Shown here in pieces: positions 1 to 6,300 of a DNA stretch of 7,591 nucleotides (positions within the stretch are counted from its first letter, which is position 1; the number at the start of each line of letters is the position of its first letter). The position numbers and the translations under genes were made by a program. This stretch comes from Actinomycetales bacterium (GTDB lineage: Bacteria > Actinomycetota > Actinomycetes > Actinomycetales > BWSM-131). The notes below the pieces were generated by a model. It saw only the letters and a list, made by a program, of their open reading frames with translations. It was not told the DNA's origin and did not search any database. Where the stretch lies: NCBI GenBank assembly GCA_030149025.1, contig JASBSH010000141.1, positions 1 through 7,591 on the forward strand, written 5' to 3'.

Positions 1-614
1 AGCATGCGCTCGAGGTGCTTCTTCACGTACTTGGCGAGCACGTCGACCTCGAGATTGACCGGGTCGCCGACGGCCAGGCGCCCCAGCGTCGTCGCCTGCA
101 GCGTGGTGGGGATCAGCCCGACGGTGAACCACGCGTCCTGCTCGTCCGGCGGGCTCACCCCCACGACGGTGAGGGACACGCCGTCCACCGTGACGGACCC
201 CTTCTCCGCCACGTACCGCGCCAGGTCGTACGGCACCGAGAACCGGACGCTGTCCCACCGCTCGCCGGCCTGACGGTCCACCAGGTGCCCGACGCCGTCC
301 ACGTGACCCTGCACGACGTGGCCACCGAGCCGCCCGTGGGCCGGCAGCGCCCGCTCCAGGTTGACCGGGGCACCGGGGGCGAGCCGGGCGAGCGAGGTGC
401 GCTGCAGCGTCTCGCCCATGACGTCGACGGAGAACTCACCACCGTTCGCCCCGGTCGGGTCCGTCACGGTGAGGCAGACGCCGTTGACGGCGATGCTGTC
501 GCCGTGGCCGGCGTCCGCGGCGACCACGTCGCCACGGATCCGCAACGAGGCGGAGTCACCGAGCGGTCGTACCGCGACCACGGTTCCGATCTCCTCGACG
601 ATCCCGGTGAACAT
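1..614 (-). CDS. ribE: Riboflavin synthase alpha chain, 3' end cut by window edge
   Basis: Catalyses the last step of riboflavin synthesis in the cytoplasm: two 6,7-dimethyl-8-ribityllumazine molecules give riboflavin plus the pyrimidinedione precursor. Translation from the ATG at 614-612 gives 204 complete codons without a stop. The two lumazine-binding repeats of the family are visible. Repeat one (about 1-97) starts with MFTGIVEEIG and carries NGVCLTV (44-50) and GETLQRTSL. The conserved linker GGHVVQGHVDG is at 97-107. Repeat two (about 98-195) carries DGVSLTV (144-150) and IPTTLQATTL. The family is usually about 200-215 residues, so only a few C-terminal codons are missing. The start overlaps the ribD stop as TGATG, with AGGAGG seven bases upstream, so translation is probably coupled to ribD. 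It should be under the same FMN riboswitch. Family assignment is near certain; only the exact C-terminus is unseen. Confidence 0.97.
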   Translation of the reverse strand, partial: MFTGIVEEIGTVVAVRPLGDSASLRIRGDVVAADAGHGDSIAVNGVCLTVTDPTGANGGEFSVDVMGETLQRTSLARLAPGAPVNLERALPAHGRLGGHVVQGHVDGVGHLVDRQAGERWDSVRFSVPYDLARYVAEKGSVTVDGVSLTVVGVSPPDEQDAWFTVGLIPTTLQATTLGRLAVGDPVNLEVDVLAKYVKKHLERM

Positions 615-1696
615 CAGTGGGCCTCCTGGGTATCTGCTGCGTCGTTCGCTGTCACTGCGTCGGCTGGTCGGACGGGTACGGCGGTGATCCGGACGTCGTC
701 CCCGACCACGGTGACGTCCGTGACGGTGAGGCGCGCGGCGCCGTCGATCGTCCGCACGCCCGTGCCGGTCAAGGCCGAGGGGCCCTCCCCCAGCAGGGCG
801 GGGGCGACGTAGCCGACGACCCGGTCGATCAGGCCTGCACGCAGGAAGGCCCCGGCCAGGGTGGGGCCTCCCTCCAGCAGCACACGACGCACGTCGTGTT
901 CCCAGAGGGTCGCCAGGACGTGATCCGGTTCGCGGCTGCGGATGTGCACCGTGGGGGCTGCCCCGTCGAGAACCGTTGCGGTAGTTGGCAGCTCGCGGGT
1001 CCCGACGACGACGCGGAGTGGTTGGCGGGAGGGCGGCAGCGGCATCCCGTCCGCGTCCCGGGCGGTGAGGTGGGGGTCGTCGGTCAGCGCGGTGCCCGTA
1101 CCGACGACGACGGCGTCCACGGTGGCGCGCATGTCGTGCACCTCGCGGCGGGCCGCCGGCCCGGTGATCCACCGGCTGCTGCCGTCTGCCGCGGCCACCC
1201 GGCCGTCGAGGGTGGCGGCGTACTTCCAGGTGACGTGGGGGCGGCCGGTGCGCACCGCGGCTGCCCACTCGGTGTTGAGAGCGCCCGCCTCGTTCTCGAG
1301 CACTCCCCCTTCGACCTGCAGGCCCGCGGCCCGCAGCGTCCGGGCTCCCCCCGCGGCTACAGGGTTCGGGTCGGTCTGCGCGAACACCACGCGGCGCACG
1401 CCCGCGTCGAGCAGCGCACGGGTGCAGGGGCTGGTCCGGCCGGTGTGGTCACAGGGCTCGAAGGTGACGACCGCGGTGCCGTTCCGCGCCCGCTCCCCGG
1501 CAGCCGCCAGCGCGACGGCCTCGGCGTGAGGGGTGCCGGCTCCCTGGTGGGCGCCCTCGCCGACGATCCGTCCGGATGGGTCCAGCAGCACGCAGCCCAC
1601 GCGCGGGTTCGGGCCGAACCGCACCGCAGGCGCGGCGGCCAGGGCGAGGGCACGCCGCATCGCCTCGCGCTCGATGCCGCTGATCACCGCGCTCAT
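614..1696 (-). CDS. ribD: Bifunctional diaminohydroxyphosphoribosylaminopyrimidine deaminase / 5-amino-6-(5-phosphoribosylamino)uracil reductase
   Basis: Performs the second and third steps of riboflavin synthesis: zinc-dependent deamination of the pyrimidine made from GTP, then NADPH-dependent reduction of the ribose ring. The 360-residue length is normal. The N-terminal deaminase domain (about 8-145) has PNPRVGC (29-35), the HAE motif with zinc ligand H57 and proton-shuttling E59, and PCDHTGRTSPC (81-91) supplying zinc ligands C82 and C91. The usual LEPC reads FEPC here, a mild change. The C-terminal reductase domain (about 153-340) has WKYAATLDGRVA (157-168), SRWITG (174-179), DDPHLTAR (206-213) and LLEGGPTLAGAFL (273-285). 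Both active sites therefore look intact. The start is the ATG at 1696, the only standard start that fits; its Shine-Dalgarno is weak (see leader entry). The gene lies downstream of an FMN riboswitch and overlaps ribE by one base. Confidence 0.97.
   Translation of the reverse strand: MSAVISGIEREAMRRALALAAAPAVRFGPNPRVGCVLLDPSGRIVGEGAHQGAGTPHAEAVALAAAGERARNGTAVVTFEPCDHTGRTSPCTRALLDAGVRRVVFAQTDPNPVAAGGARTLRAAGLQVEGGVLENEAGALNTEWAAAVRTGRPHVTWKYAATLDGRVAAADGSSRWITGPAARREVHDMRATVDAVVVGTGTALTDDPHLTARDADGMPLPPSRQPLRVVVGTRELPTTATVLDGAAPTVHIRSREPDHVLATLWEHDVRRVLLEGGPTLAGAFLRAGLIDRVVGYVAPALLGEGPSALTGTGVRTIDGAARLTVTDVTVVGDDVRITAVPVRPADAVTANDAADTQEAH
622..627 (-). promoter_or_regulatory. Shine-Dalgarno of ribE inside the ribD 3' end
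   Basis: On the minus strand AGGAGG lies seven bases before the ribE ATG and inside the last codons of ribD (…TQEAH stop). It is a near-ideal ribosome binding site and fixes the ribE start. It is much stronger than anything ahead of ribD, so ribE could be translated both by reinitiation and independently. Confidence 0.85.
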
Positions 1697-1705
1697 CCCA
1701 CCGAT

Positions 1706-1732
1706 CCCGGTCGCTCCTCGAGGCTCCGGGGT
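1706..1732 (-). promoter_or_regulatory. ribD ribosome-binding region in a possible sequester hairpin
   Basis: Reading the minus strand, the best Shine-Dalgarno candidate before ribD is GAGGAG (1719-1714), but it is 17 bases from the ATG, longer than usual. It sits in the tip of a possible hairpin: CCCGG (1730-1726) pairs with CCGGG (1710-1706), a 3x3 mismatch loop follows, and CUC (1722-1720) pairs with GAG (1716-1714). The arm ACCCCGGAGC (1732-1723) is also the exact complement of GCUCCGGGGU at the 5' side of the FMN aptamer (1951-1942). Two exclusive states are thus drawable: aptamer folded with SD hidden, or long-range helix with SD open. The pairings are seen in the sequence; the switching model is inference. 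Confidence 0.5.
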
Positions 1733-1765
1733 ACGGCGACGGGCGCCGGCAACGCACCGATCAGG

Positions 1766-1781
1766 GACGTCCTCGGACGTC
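1766..1781 (-). other. GACGTC stem-loop in the ribD leader
   Basis: GACGTC occurs twice as the two arms of a 6-bp stem closing the four-base loop CGAG on the transcribed strand. A third GACGTC lies at 1798-1803 inside the 10-base palindrome CCGACGTCGG (1796-1805). The three copies lie between the aptamer and ribD, so each can pair with another. This region may be part of the riboswitch expression platform. There is no run of U after the stem, so it is not a classical terminator. Confidence 0.4.
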
Positions 1782-1816
1782 AGCCGACATCAGGACCGAC
1801 GTCGGCGCACGGTGCC

Positions 1817-1955
1817 GCGTGCTGCCTCCCATCCGGACTCTCACCGTCGGTCCCGGAGTTCCACCGGGTCCACCGCCCATGACCTGCTCTCACAGGTCTG
1901 GCCGGGTCGCGGACTGTCACCGCCGGTTCGGAATTTCACCGACCCCGGAGCACGC
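1817..1955 (-). promoter_or_regulatory. FMN riboswitch (RFN element)
   Basis: This leader element binds flavin mononucleotide and represses riboflavin genes when FMN is plentiful. The transcribed (minus) strand carries the hallmark RFN blocks in order: CGGGGTCGGTGAAATTCCG, then AACCGGCGGTGACAGTCCGCGA, a variable hairpin ACCTG…CAGGT, then ATGGGCGGTGGACCCGGTGG, GGAACTCC, ACCGACGGTGAGAGTCC and GGATGGGAGGCAGCACG. The closing P1 helix is seven perfect pairs, GCGUGCU (1955-1949) with AGCACGC (1823-1817). The 121 bases between the aptamer and the ribD ATG hold the expression platform. The lack of a stem followed by U-run points to translational rather than terminator control, as is common in actinobacteria. 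Identification rests on direct match to the conserved core and the ribD context. Confidence 0.96.
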
Positions 1956-1967
1956 TTGCTCCCGACC

Positions 1968-1998
1968 ATCCTGACACCAGCCGAACCCACCGCGGCAA
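1968..1998 (-). promoter_or_regulatory. Possible promoter for the ribD-ribE transcript
   Basis: On the minus strand CAGGAT (1973-1968) is preceded by TG one base upstream, resembling an extended -10. TTGCCG (1998-1993) resembles a -35 with a long 19-base spacer. The predicted start near 1961 would be just a few bases before P1 of the riboswitch, which fits well. The hexamers themselves are poor, so this is a guess supported mainly by position. Confidence 0.3.
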
Positions 1999-2004
1999 GT
2001 GGGT
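1985..2004 (-). terminator. Weak hairpin after pepR
   Basis: ACCCAC and GTGGGT form a 6-bp stem with an eight-base loop, about 18 bases past the pepR TAG. There is no U-run. It may mark the 3' end of the pnp-pepR message, but the stem overlaps the putative ribD -35, and read-through from pepR into the riboswitch cannot be excluded. Confidence 0.25.
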
Positions 2005-2022
2005 CTCGGTGGGTGGGACGGC

Positions 2023-3354
2023 CTACCGGGGCAGGTCGGCGACCGGATCTTCGTCGAACGGCCCCACGACCGTGAGCGACCGGGGGCGGGCGATCAGGTC
2101 CGCTGCCAGTGAGCGGACCTGCTCGGCGGTCACAGCGTGAACCCGCCTCAGCGCCTCATCCAGGTCGATGAACTCGCCGTAGACCAGCTCGGCCTTGCCC
2201 AGCCTGGACATGCGAGAACCGGTGTCCTCCATGCCGAGTACCAGGCCGCCGGCCAGCTGGCCGATACCGCGGCGCAGCTCCTCGTCGGTGATCCCGTCAG
2301 CGGCGATCTTCTGCCACTCGGCGGTCAGCAGGTCGACGACCTCGGGCACCTTCGAGGGCGTGCAGCCGGCGTACAGGCCGAAGTAGCCGGCGTCCGAGTA
2401 GCCGGCCGAGAAGGAGTACACGGAGTACGCGAGCCCGCGCTTCTCCCGCACCTCCTGGAACAGACGGCTGCTCATCCCACCGCCGAGGACGGCGTTGAGC
2501 ACGCTCATCGTGAACCGGCGCTCATCCGTGGCCCGCAGCCCGAGCCCCCCCAGGACGACGTGCGCCTGCTCCACGGGGCGACGCACCGTCAGGACCGTCC
2601 CGGCGTCCGCACCCTGGGGGTGTGAGGAGTCGCCCGCGTGGGCACGGCTGGGCAGCGGCCGGGCGCCGCCGTGCTCGGGCCACCCGGCGGACTTCAGCGC
2701 CCGCGAGACCATGTCGCACAGCGCGTCGTGGTCGACACCACCGGCGGCGGTAATGACCAGGCCCTCGGGTCGGTAGTGCTGCCGGTAGTGCTCCCAGATC
2801 GCGTCACGGGGGACGGCGCGGATGCTGTCGGGGGTTCCGCCGATCGGTCTGCCGAGCGGGTTGTCACCCAGCACCGCCTCGGCGAACCGCTCGTGGACGA
2901 CGTCGCCGGGGTCGTCGTCGTTCATGGCGAGCTCCTCGAGTATGACCCCTCGCTCGCTGGCCACGTCGTCCTCGGCCAGGGTCGCGGACGTCACCATGTC
3001 GGCGATGACGTCGACCGCCATGGGCAGGTCGGCGTCGAGCACCCGCGCGTAGTAGCAGGTGTACTCCTTGCCGGTCGCCGCATTCGCCTCTCCCCCGACG
3101 GCGTCGAAGGCCGCGGCGATGTCCATGGCGGTGCGGCGTGACGTGCCCTTGAACAGCAGGTGCTCGAGGAAGTGCGTCGAGCCGTGGTGGCCCTCCGCCT
3201 CGTCACGGGAGCCGACCCCGACCCAGGCGCCGATCGTCGCTGACCTCAGGCCGGGCATGTGCTCGCTCAGGACACGGACACCGCCGGGCAGAACGGTACG
3301 GCGGACCGTCGCGCTGTCCGGCGGAGCGTCCTGCCCGGCGTCGAAACTGCTCAC
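2023..3354 (-). CDS. pepR: M16 family zinc metallopeptidase (PepR-like, pitrilysin/insulinase superfamily)
   Basis: A soluble clamshell protease of the M16B type, in the same family as mitochondrial processing peptidase; the natural substrate in actinobacteria is not settled. From the GTG at 3354 it is 443 residues, the usual size for the subfamily. The inverted zinc motif HFLEH is at 61-65 (zinc ligands H61 and H65, catalytic E64), followed by LLFKGT, GGEANAATGKEYTCYYARVL (87-106), and ERGVILEE with the third ligand E141, 76 residues after H65, as expected. The C-terminal inactive-type half includes LGGGMSSRLFQEVREKRGLAYSVYS. No signal peptide is seen, so it should be cytoplasmic. The start lies 13 bases after the pnp stop with no good Shine-Dalgarno, suggesting translational coupling. 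The open frame continues upstream into pnp, but that part is shadow coding. The order pnp-pepR matches M. tuberculosis gpsI-pepR. Confidence 0.93.
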   Translation of the reverse strand: MSSFDAGQDAPPDSATVRRTVLPGGVRVLSEHMPGLRSATIGAWVGVGSRDEAEGHHGSTHFLEHLLFKGTSRRTAMDIAAAFDAVGGEANAATGKEYTCYYARVLDADLPMAVDVIADMVTSATLAEDDVASERGVILEELAMNDDDPGDVVHERFAEAVLGDNPLGRPIGGTPDSIRAVPRDAIWEHYRQHYRPEGLVITAAGGVDHDALCDMVSRALKSAGWPEHGGARPLPSRAHAGDSSHPQGADAGTVLTVRRPVEQAHVVLGGLGLRATDERRFTMSVLNAVLGGGMSSRLFQEVREKRGLAYSVYSFSAGYSDAGYFGLYAGCTPSKVPEVVDLLTAEWQKIAADGITDEELRRGIGQLAGGLVLGMEDTGSRMSRLGKAELVYGEFIDLDEALRRVHAVTAEQVRSLAADLIARPRSLTVVGPFDEDPVADLPR

Positions 3355-3367
3355 GTCGCAGCGGTGC

Positions 3368-5638
3368 TCAGGCCCCGGTGTCCACGGGTGCCTTCTCGTC
3401 CGAGGTGCTGCCGGCGCCGACCTCGCCGCCTTCCTGGCTCTCATCCAGGACAGGCTCGAGCGACAGCTTGCCGCGCGGGTCGATCTCGGCGATCTGCACC
3501 TGGACCTTCTGGCCGATCTTGAGGACGTCCTCGACGCTGTCGATCCGCTTGCCGCCCACCATCTTGCGGATCTGGGAGATGTGCAGCAGCCCATCCTTAC
3601 CCGGGGTGAGCGAGACGAAGGCGCCGAAGCTGGTTGTCTTCACCACGGTGCCGACGTACCGCTCGCCCACCTCCGGCATCTGCGGATTCGCGATGGCGTT
3701 GATCATCGACCGGGCCGCCTCGGCGGACGGGCCGTCGGTGGCGCCGATGTAGACCGTGCCGTCGTCCTCGATCGAGATCTGGGCGCCGGTCTCGTCCTGG
3801 ATCTGGTTGATCATCTTGCCCTTCGGCCCGATGACCTCGCCGATCTTGTCGACCGGCACCTTGACCGAGATGACACGCGGGGCGTACGGCGACATGTCGT
3901 CCGGGCTGTCGATGGCCTCGGCCATCACGTCGAGGATCTCCAGCCGCGCCTCGCGGGCCTGCGTCAGCGCGCCGGCAAGCACCGAGGCGGGGATGCCGTC
4001 GAGCTTGGTGTCGAGCTGGATCGCGGTGACGAACTCGCGCGTGCCGGCGACCTTGAAGTCCATGTCGCCGAACGCGTCCTCGGCACCGAGGATGTCGGTC
4101 AGGGCAACATACTCGGTCTTCCCGTCGACCTCATCGGAAACGAGCCCCATCGCGATGCCCGCGACCGCGGCGCGCAGCGGCACACCGGCGTTGAACAGCG
4201 ACAGCGTCGACGCGCAGACCGAGCCCATCGACGTGGAACCGTTGGAGCCGAGCGCCTCCGACACCTGCCGGATCGCGTAGGGGAACTCCTCACGGGTCGG
4301 CAGGACCGGCACCAGCGCACGCTCGGCGAGCGCGCCGTGGCCGATCTCGCGGCGCTTCGGGGAACCGACGCGGCCCGTCTCACCGGTCGAGTACGGCGGG
4401 AAGTTGTAGTTGTGCATGTAGCGCTTGTGCGTCTCGGGCGACAGCGTGTCGAGCTGCTGCTCCATCCGCAGCATGTTGAGCGTGGTGATCCCCAGGATCT
4501 GAGTCTCGCCGCGCTCGAACAGCGCCGAGCCGTGGACACGCGGGACGACCTCGACCTCGGCGGAGAGGGTGCGGATGTCCCGCAGGCCACGCCCGTCCAT
4601 CCGGACCTTGTCGCGCAGCATGCGCTGGCGCACCAACTTCTTGGTCACCGCGCGCAGCGCCGCGGAGACCTCCTTCTCACGACCGGCGAACTGCTCACCG
4701 AGCCGCTCCCGCACGTCGGCGGCGATCTCGTCGAGCCGCGCCTCGCGGTCCTGCTTGCCGGCGATGGTGACAGCCTGGCTGAGGTCGCCGGTGGCGGCCG
4801 CGCTCACTGCCTCGTAGACGTCGTCCGCGTAGTCGAGGAAGCGCGGGAACTCGGCGGTCTCCTTCGCCGCCTTCTCGGCCACCTCGGACTGCGCCTGGCA
4901 CAGCTGAGCGATGAACGGCTTGGCCGCCTCGAGACCAGCGGCCACGACCTCCTCGGTCGGTGCCTGGTCGCCGCCCTGGATCAGGTTCCAGGAGCCCTCG
5001 GTGGCCTCTGCCTCGACCATCATGATCGCAACGTCAGCAGGGCCGGCCTCGGAGGCAGGAGCGACGACCCGGCCGGCGACGACCATGTCGAACACGGCCC
5101 GCTCCAGCTCCGAATAGCGCGGGAAGGCCACCCAATGGCCGTCGATCAGGGCGATGCGGACACCGCCGATCGGGCCGGAGAAAGGAAGCCCGGACAGCTG
5201 GGTCGACATGGAAGCGGCATTGATCGCGAGCACGTCGTAGGCGTCGTCGGGGTTGATCGCCAACACGGTGACGACGATCTGCACCTCGTTGCGCAGGCCG
5301 GACACGAACGACGGCCGCAGCGGTCGGTCGATGAGCCGGCAGGTCAGGATCGCGTCCGTGGAGGGGCGGCCCTCACGGCGGAAGAAGGAGCCGGGAATCT
5401 TCCCGGCGGCGTACATGCGCTCCTCGACGTCCACAGTCAGCGGGAAGAAGTCGAAGTGCTCCTTGGGGTGCTTGCCGGCGGTGGTGGCGCTCAGCAGCAT
5501 CGTGTCGCCGTCCAGGTAGGCGGCGACGGAACCGGCGGCCTGCCGGGCCAGCCGGCCGGTCTCGAAGCGGACGGTGCGGGTGCCGAACGAACCGTTGTCG
5601 ATGACGGTCTCGGCGTAGGTGATCTCGGGACCCTCCAC
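3368..5638 (-). CDS. pnp: Polynucleotide phosphorylase (GPSI-type)
   Basis: Degrades RNA 3' to 5' by phosphorolysis, releasing nucleoside diphosphates, and can add 3' tails; actinobacterial members were also named guanosine pentaphosphate synthetase (gpsI). The 756-residue protein shows the full domain order. RNase PH 1 (about 15-150) has FFRREGRPS (85-93). An all-helical linker spans about 245-345. RNase PH 2 (about 347-570) has SNGSTSMGSVC (465-475) and LTDILGAEDAFGDMDFKVAG (513-532), where D515 and D521 match the metal-binding aspartates of the E. coli enzyme. A KH domain has the GPKG loop (604-607), and an S1 domain (about 658-729) has YVGTVVKTTSFGAFV. An acidic, Gly/Ser-rich tail follows. 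The GTG start has GGAGG eight bases upstream. It works as a homotrimer in the cytoplasm. It lies downstream of rpsO, as in Streptomyces and E. coli, and its leader is highly structured, which suits the post-transcriptional control known for this gene. Confidence 0.97.
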   Translation of the reverse strand: MEGPEITYAETVIDNGSFGTRTVRFETGRLARQAAGSVAAYLDGDTMLLSATTAGKHPKEHFDFFPLTVDVEERMYAAGKIPGSFFRREGRPSTDAILTCRLIDRPLRPSFVSGLRNEVQIVVTVLAINPDDAYDVLAINAASMSTQLSGLPFSGPIGGVRIALIDGHWVAFPRYSELERAVFDMVVAGRVVAPASEAGPADVAIMMVEAEATEGSWNLIQGGDQAPTEEVVAAGLEAAKPFIAQLCQAQSEVAEKAAKETAEFPRFLDYADDVYEAVSAAATGDLSQAVTIAGKQDREARLDEIAADVRERLGEQFAGREKEVSAALRAVTKKLVRQRMLRDKVRMDGRGLRDIRTLSAEVEVVPRVHGSALFERGETQILGITTLNMLRMEQQLDTLSPETHKRYMHNYNFPPYSTGETGRVGSPKRREIGHGALAERALVPVLPTREEFPYAIRQVSEALGSNGSTSMGSVCASTLSLFNAGVPLRAAVAGIAMGLVSDEVDGKTEYVALTDILGAEDAFGDMDFKVAGTREFVTAIQLDTKLDGIPASVLAGALTQAREARLEILDVMAEAIDSPDDMSPYAPRVISVKVPVDKIGEVIGPKGKMINQIQDETGAQISIEDDGTVYIGATDGPSAEAARSMINAIANPQMPEVGERYVGTVVKTTSFGAFVSLTPGKDGLLHISQIRKMVGGKRIDSVEDVLKIGQKVQVQIAEIDPRGKLSLEPVLDESQEGGEVGAGSTSDEKAPVDTGA

Positions 5639-5689
5639 GAAGGTCGCCTCCGTTCTCTCGCGGAGCGGGGCGGCCGGGCCGGGAGGTGC

Positions 5690-5702
5690 CGATCTTCGAT
5701 CG
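5690..5702 (-). other. Small hairpin in the pnp leader
   Basis: CGATC-GAA-GATCG forms a 5-bp stem with a three-base loop, 52 bases before the pnp GTG and just downstream of the larger leader stem. It is seen directly; any role in leader processing or ribosome access is inference. Confidence 0.35.
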
Positions 5703-5710
5703 AGGCCTAC

Positions 5711-5759
5711 GGACGCCGGCTCGCCGGCTTCCGGGGGCCACTACCGAGGACCGGCGTCC
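5711..5759 (-). other. Long stem in the pnp 5' leader, candidate RNase III or autoregulation site
   Basis: GGACGCCGG and CCGGCGTCC form a perfect 9-bp stem enclosing 31 bases that contain further GC-rich inverted segments, including two GCCGGC copies that can compete with the outer stem. It lies about 70 bases before the pnp start. In E. coli the pnp leader stem is cut by RNase III and then controlled by PNPase itself, and the Streptomyces rpsO-pnp intergenic RNA is also processed by RNase III. By analogy this could serve the same purpose. The stem is seen; the role is inferred. The rest of 5639-5829 shows no gene. Its part near 5765-5820 is less GC-rich and may hold a pnp promoter, but I see no convincing hexamers. 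Confidence 0.45.
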
Positions 5760-5829
5760 GACTCCGCCGCCTGGTCTGTGCTCCTTGGGTATGGGTGTTC
5801 AGTTGTGGTTGGGTTGCGTGGCAGTGACG

Positions 5830-5870
5830 CACGAAAGGCGGTCCCCCCGGAGCGGGGAACCGCCTTCGTG
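5830..5870 (-). terminator. Strong hairpin after rpsO, terminator or attenuator
   Basis: One base after the rpsO TGA starts a 41-base hairpin. CACGAA pairs with TTCGTG, GGCGGT with ACCGCC and UCCCC with GGGGG, giving 17 pairs (one G-U) with a single bulged U and a short loop around GCUCCG. Only three U residues follow the GC core before the outer arm continues, so it looks like an inefficient intrinsic terminator that would let some transcription through into pnp. It could also protect the rpsO 3' end or be an RNase III target. Confidence 0.75.
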
Positions 5871-5871
5871 G

Positions 5872-6141
5872 TCACCGGCGCAGGCCGAGCCGCTCGATGA
5901 GCGACCGGTACCGGTTGATGTCCTTCTTGGTCAGGTACTGCAGCAGCCGACGGCGCTGACCCACGAGCAGCAGCAGGCCACGACGGCTGTGGTGGTCGTG
6001 CTTGTGCTCCTTGAGGTGCTCGGTCAGATCCCTGATCCGCTGGGTCAGCATCGCGATCTGCACCTCGGGAGAGCCGGTGTCGCCCTCGTGCGTTGCGTAC
6101 TCGCTCATGATCTTCGACTTCGTCGCGGCGTCGAGGGGCAC
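5872..6141 (-). CDS. rpsO: 30S ribosomal protein S15
   Basis: Binds the central domain of 16S rRNA early in 30S assembly and contributes to a bridge with the 50S subunit. It has 89 residues, the standard length. The family signature is clear: THEGDTGSPEVQIAMLTQRI (17-36), HLKEHKHDHHSRRGL (42-56), LVGQRRRLLQYL (59-70) and the C-terminal RSLIERLGLRR. The start is GTG with AAGGAG a few bases upstream. The strong hairpin immediately after the stop separates it from pnp. S15 represses its own translation in several bacteria, but the 159-base leader here shows no obvious known S15-binding fold that I can verify. Confidence 0.98.
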   Translation of the reverse strand: MPLDAATKSKIMSEYATHEGDTGSPEVQIAMLTQRIRDLTEHLKEHKHDHHSRRGLLLLVGQRRRLLQYLTKKDINRYRSLIERLGLRR

Positions 6142-6300
6142 GGTTCTCCTTCGTGTGGTCGTTGCGCGGCGCTCCGGGGCTGGTTCACCCGGGCACTATC
6201 GGTCCGCGGCCGTCTGACGGCTGGTCAAGGCTACCAGCGAACCGGCCGGCCCTTCGAATCGAGCGCCCGCGCCGACTTGGTTCAGCCGGTCCCGAGACGG
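6142..6300 (-). promoter_or_regulatory. ribF-rpsO intergenic region, probable rpsO promoter region
   Basis: No gene is seen here. Right after the ribF stop, CCGGCU (6289-6284) and AGUCGG (6277-6272) can form a six-pair stem with one G-U, a weak end-of-gene hairpin without U-run. Candidate promoter hexamers for rpsO are GATAGT (6200-6195) and TAGCCT (6233-6228) as -10 elements, and TTGACC (6228-6223) as a -35. The TTGACC-GATAGT spacing is 22 bases, too long for a normal pair, so no single promoter can be assigned. Confidence 0.3.

Noticed and set aside
617..1882. A 421-codon plus-strand open frame over ribD and part of the riboswitch
   Set aside because: Antisense to a certain ribD and runs through the FMN aptamer; composition is that of a shadow frame.
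3355..3594. Longer N-terminus for the M16 peptidase starting inside pnp
   Set aside because: The extra 80 residues are an out-of-frame reading of the pnp S1 domain and tail, Arg/Ser/Ala-rich and unlike the family. The GTG at 3354 gives a normal N-terminus.
3059..5827. A 922-codon open frame on the plus strand
   Set aside because: It lies antisense to pnp and the start of pepR, whose families are certain. Its product is low-complexity Arg/Asp/Leu/His-rich sequence typical of reverse-strand shadows in GC-rich genes, with no domain visible.
5760..5829. A small leader peptide in the pnp leader after AAGGAG
   Set aside because: AAGGAG resembles a ribosome site but no ATG or GTG follows at a suitable distance with a plausible frame.
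6195..6228. TTGACC / GATAGT as an rpsO promoter pair
   Set aside because: The 22-base spacing is too long for a standard sigma-70-type promoter, so it was kept only as a mention of possible hexamers.
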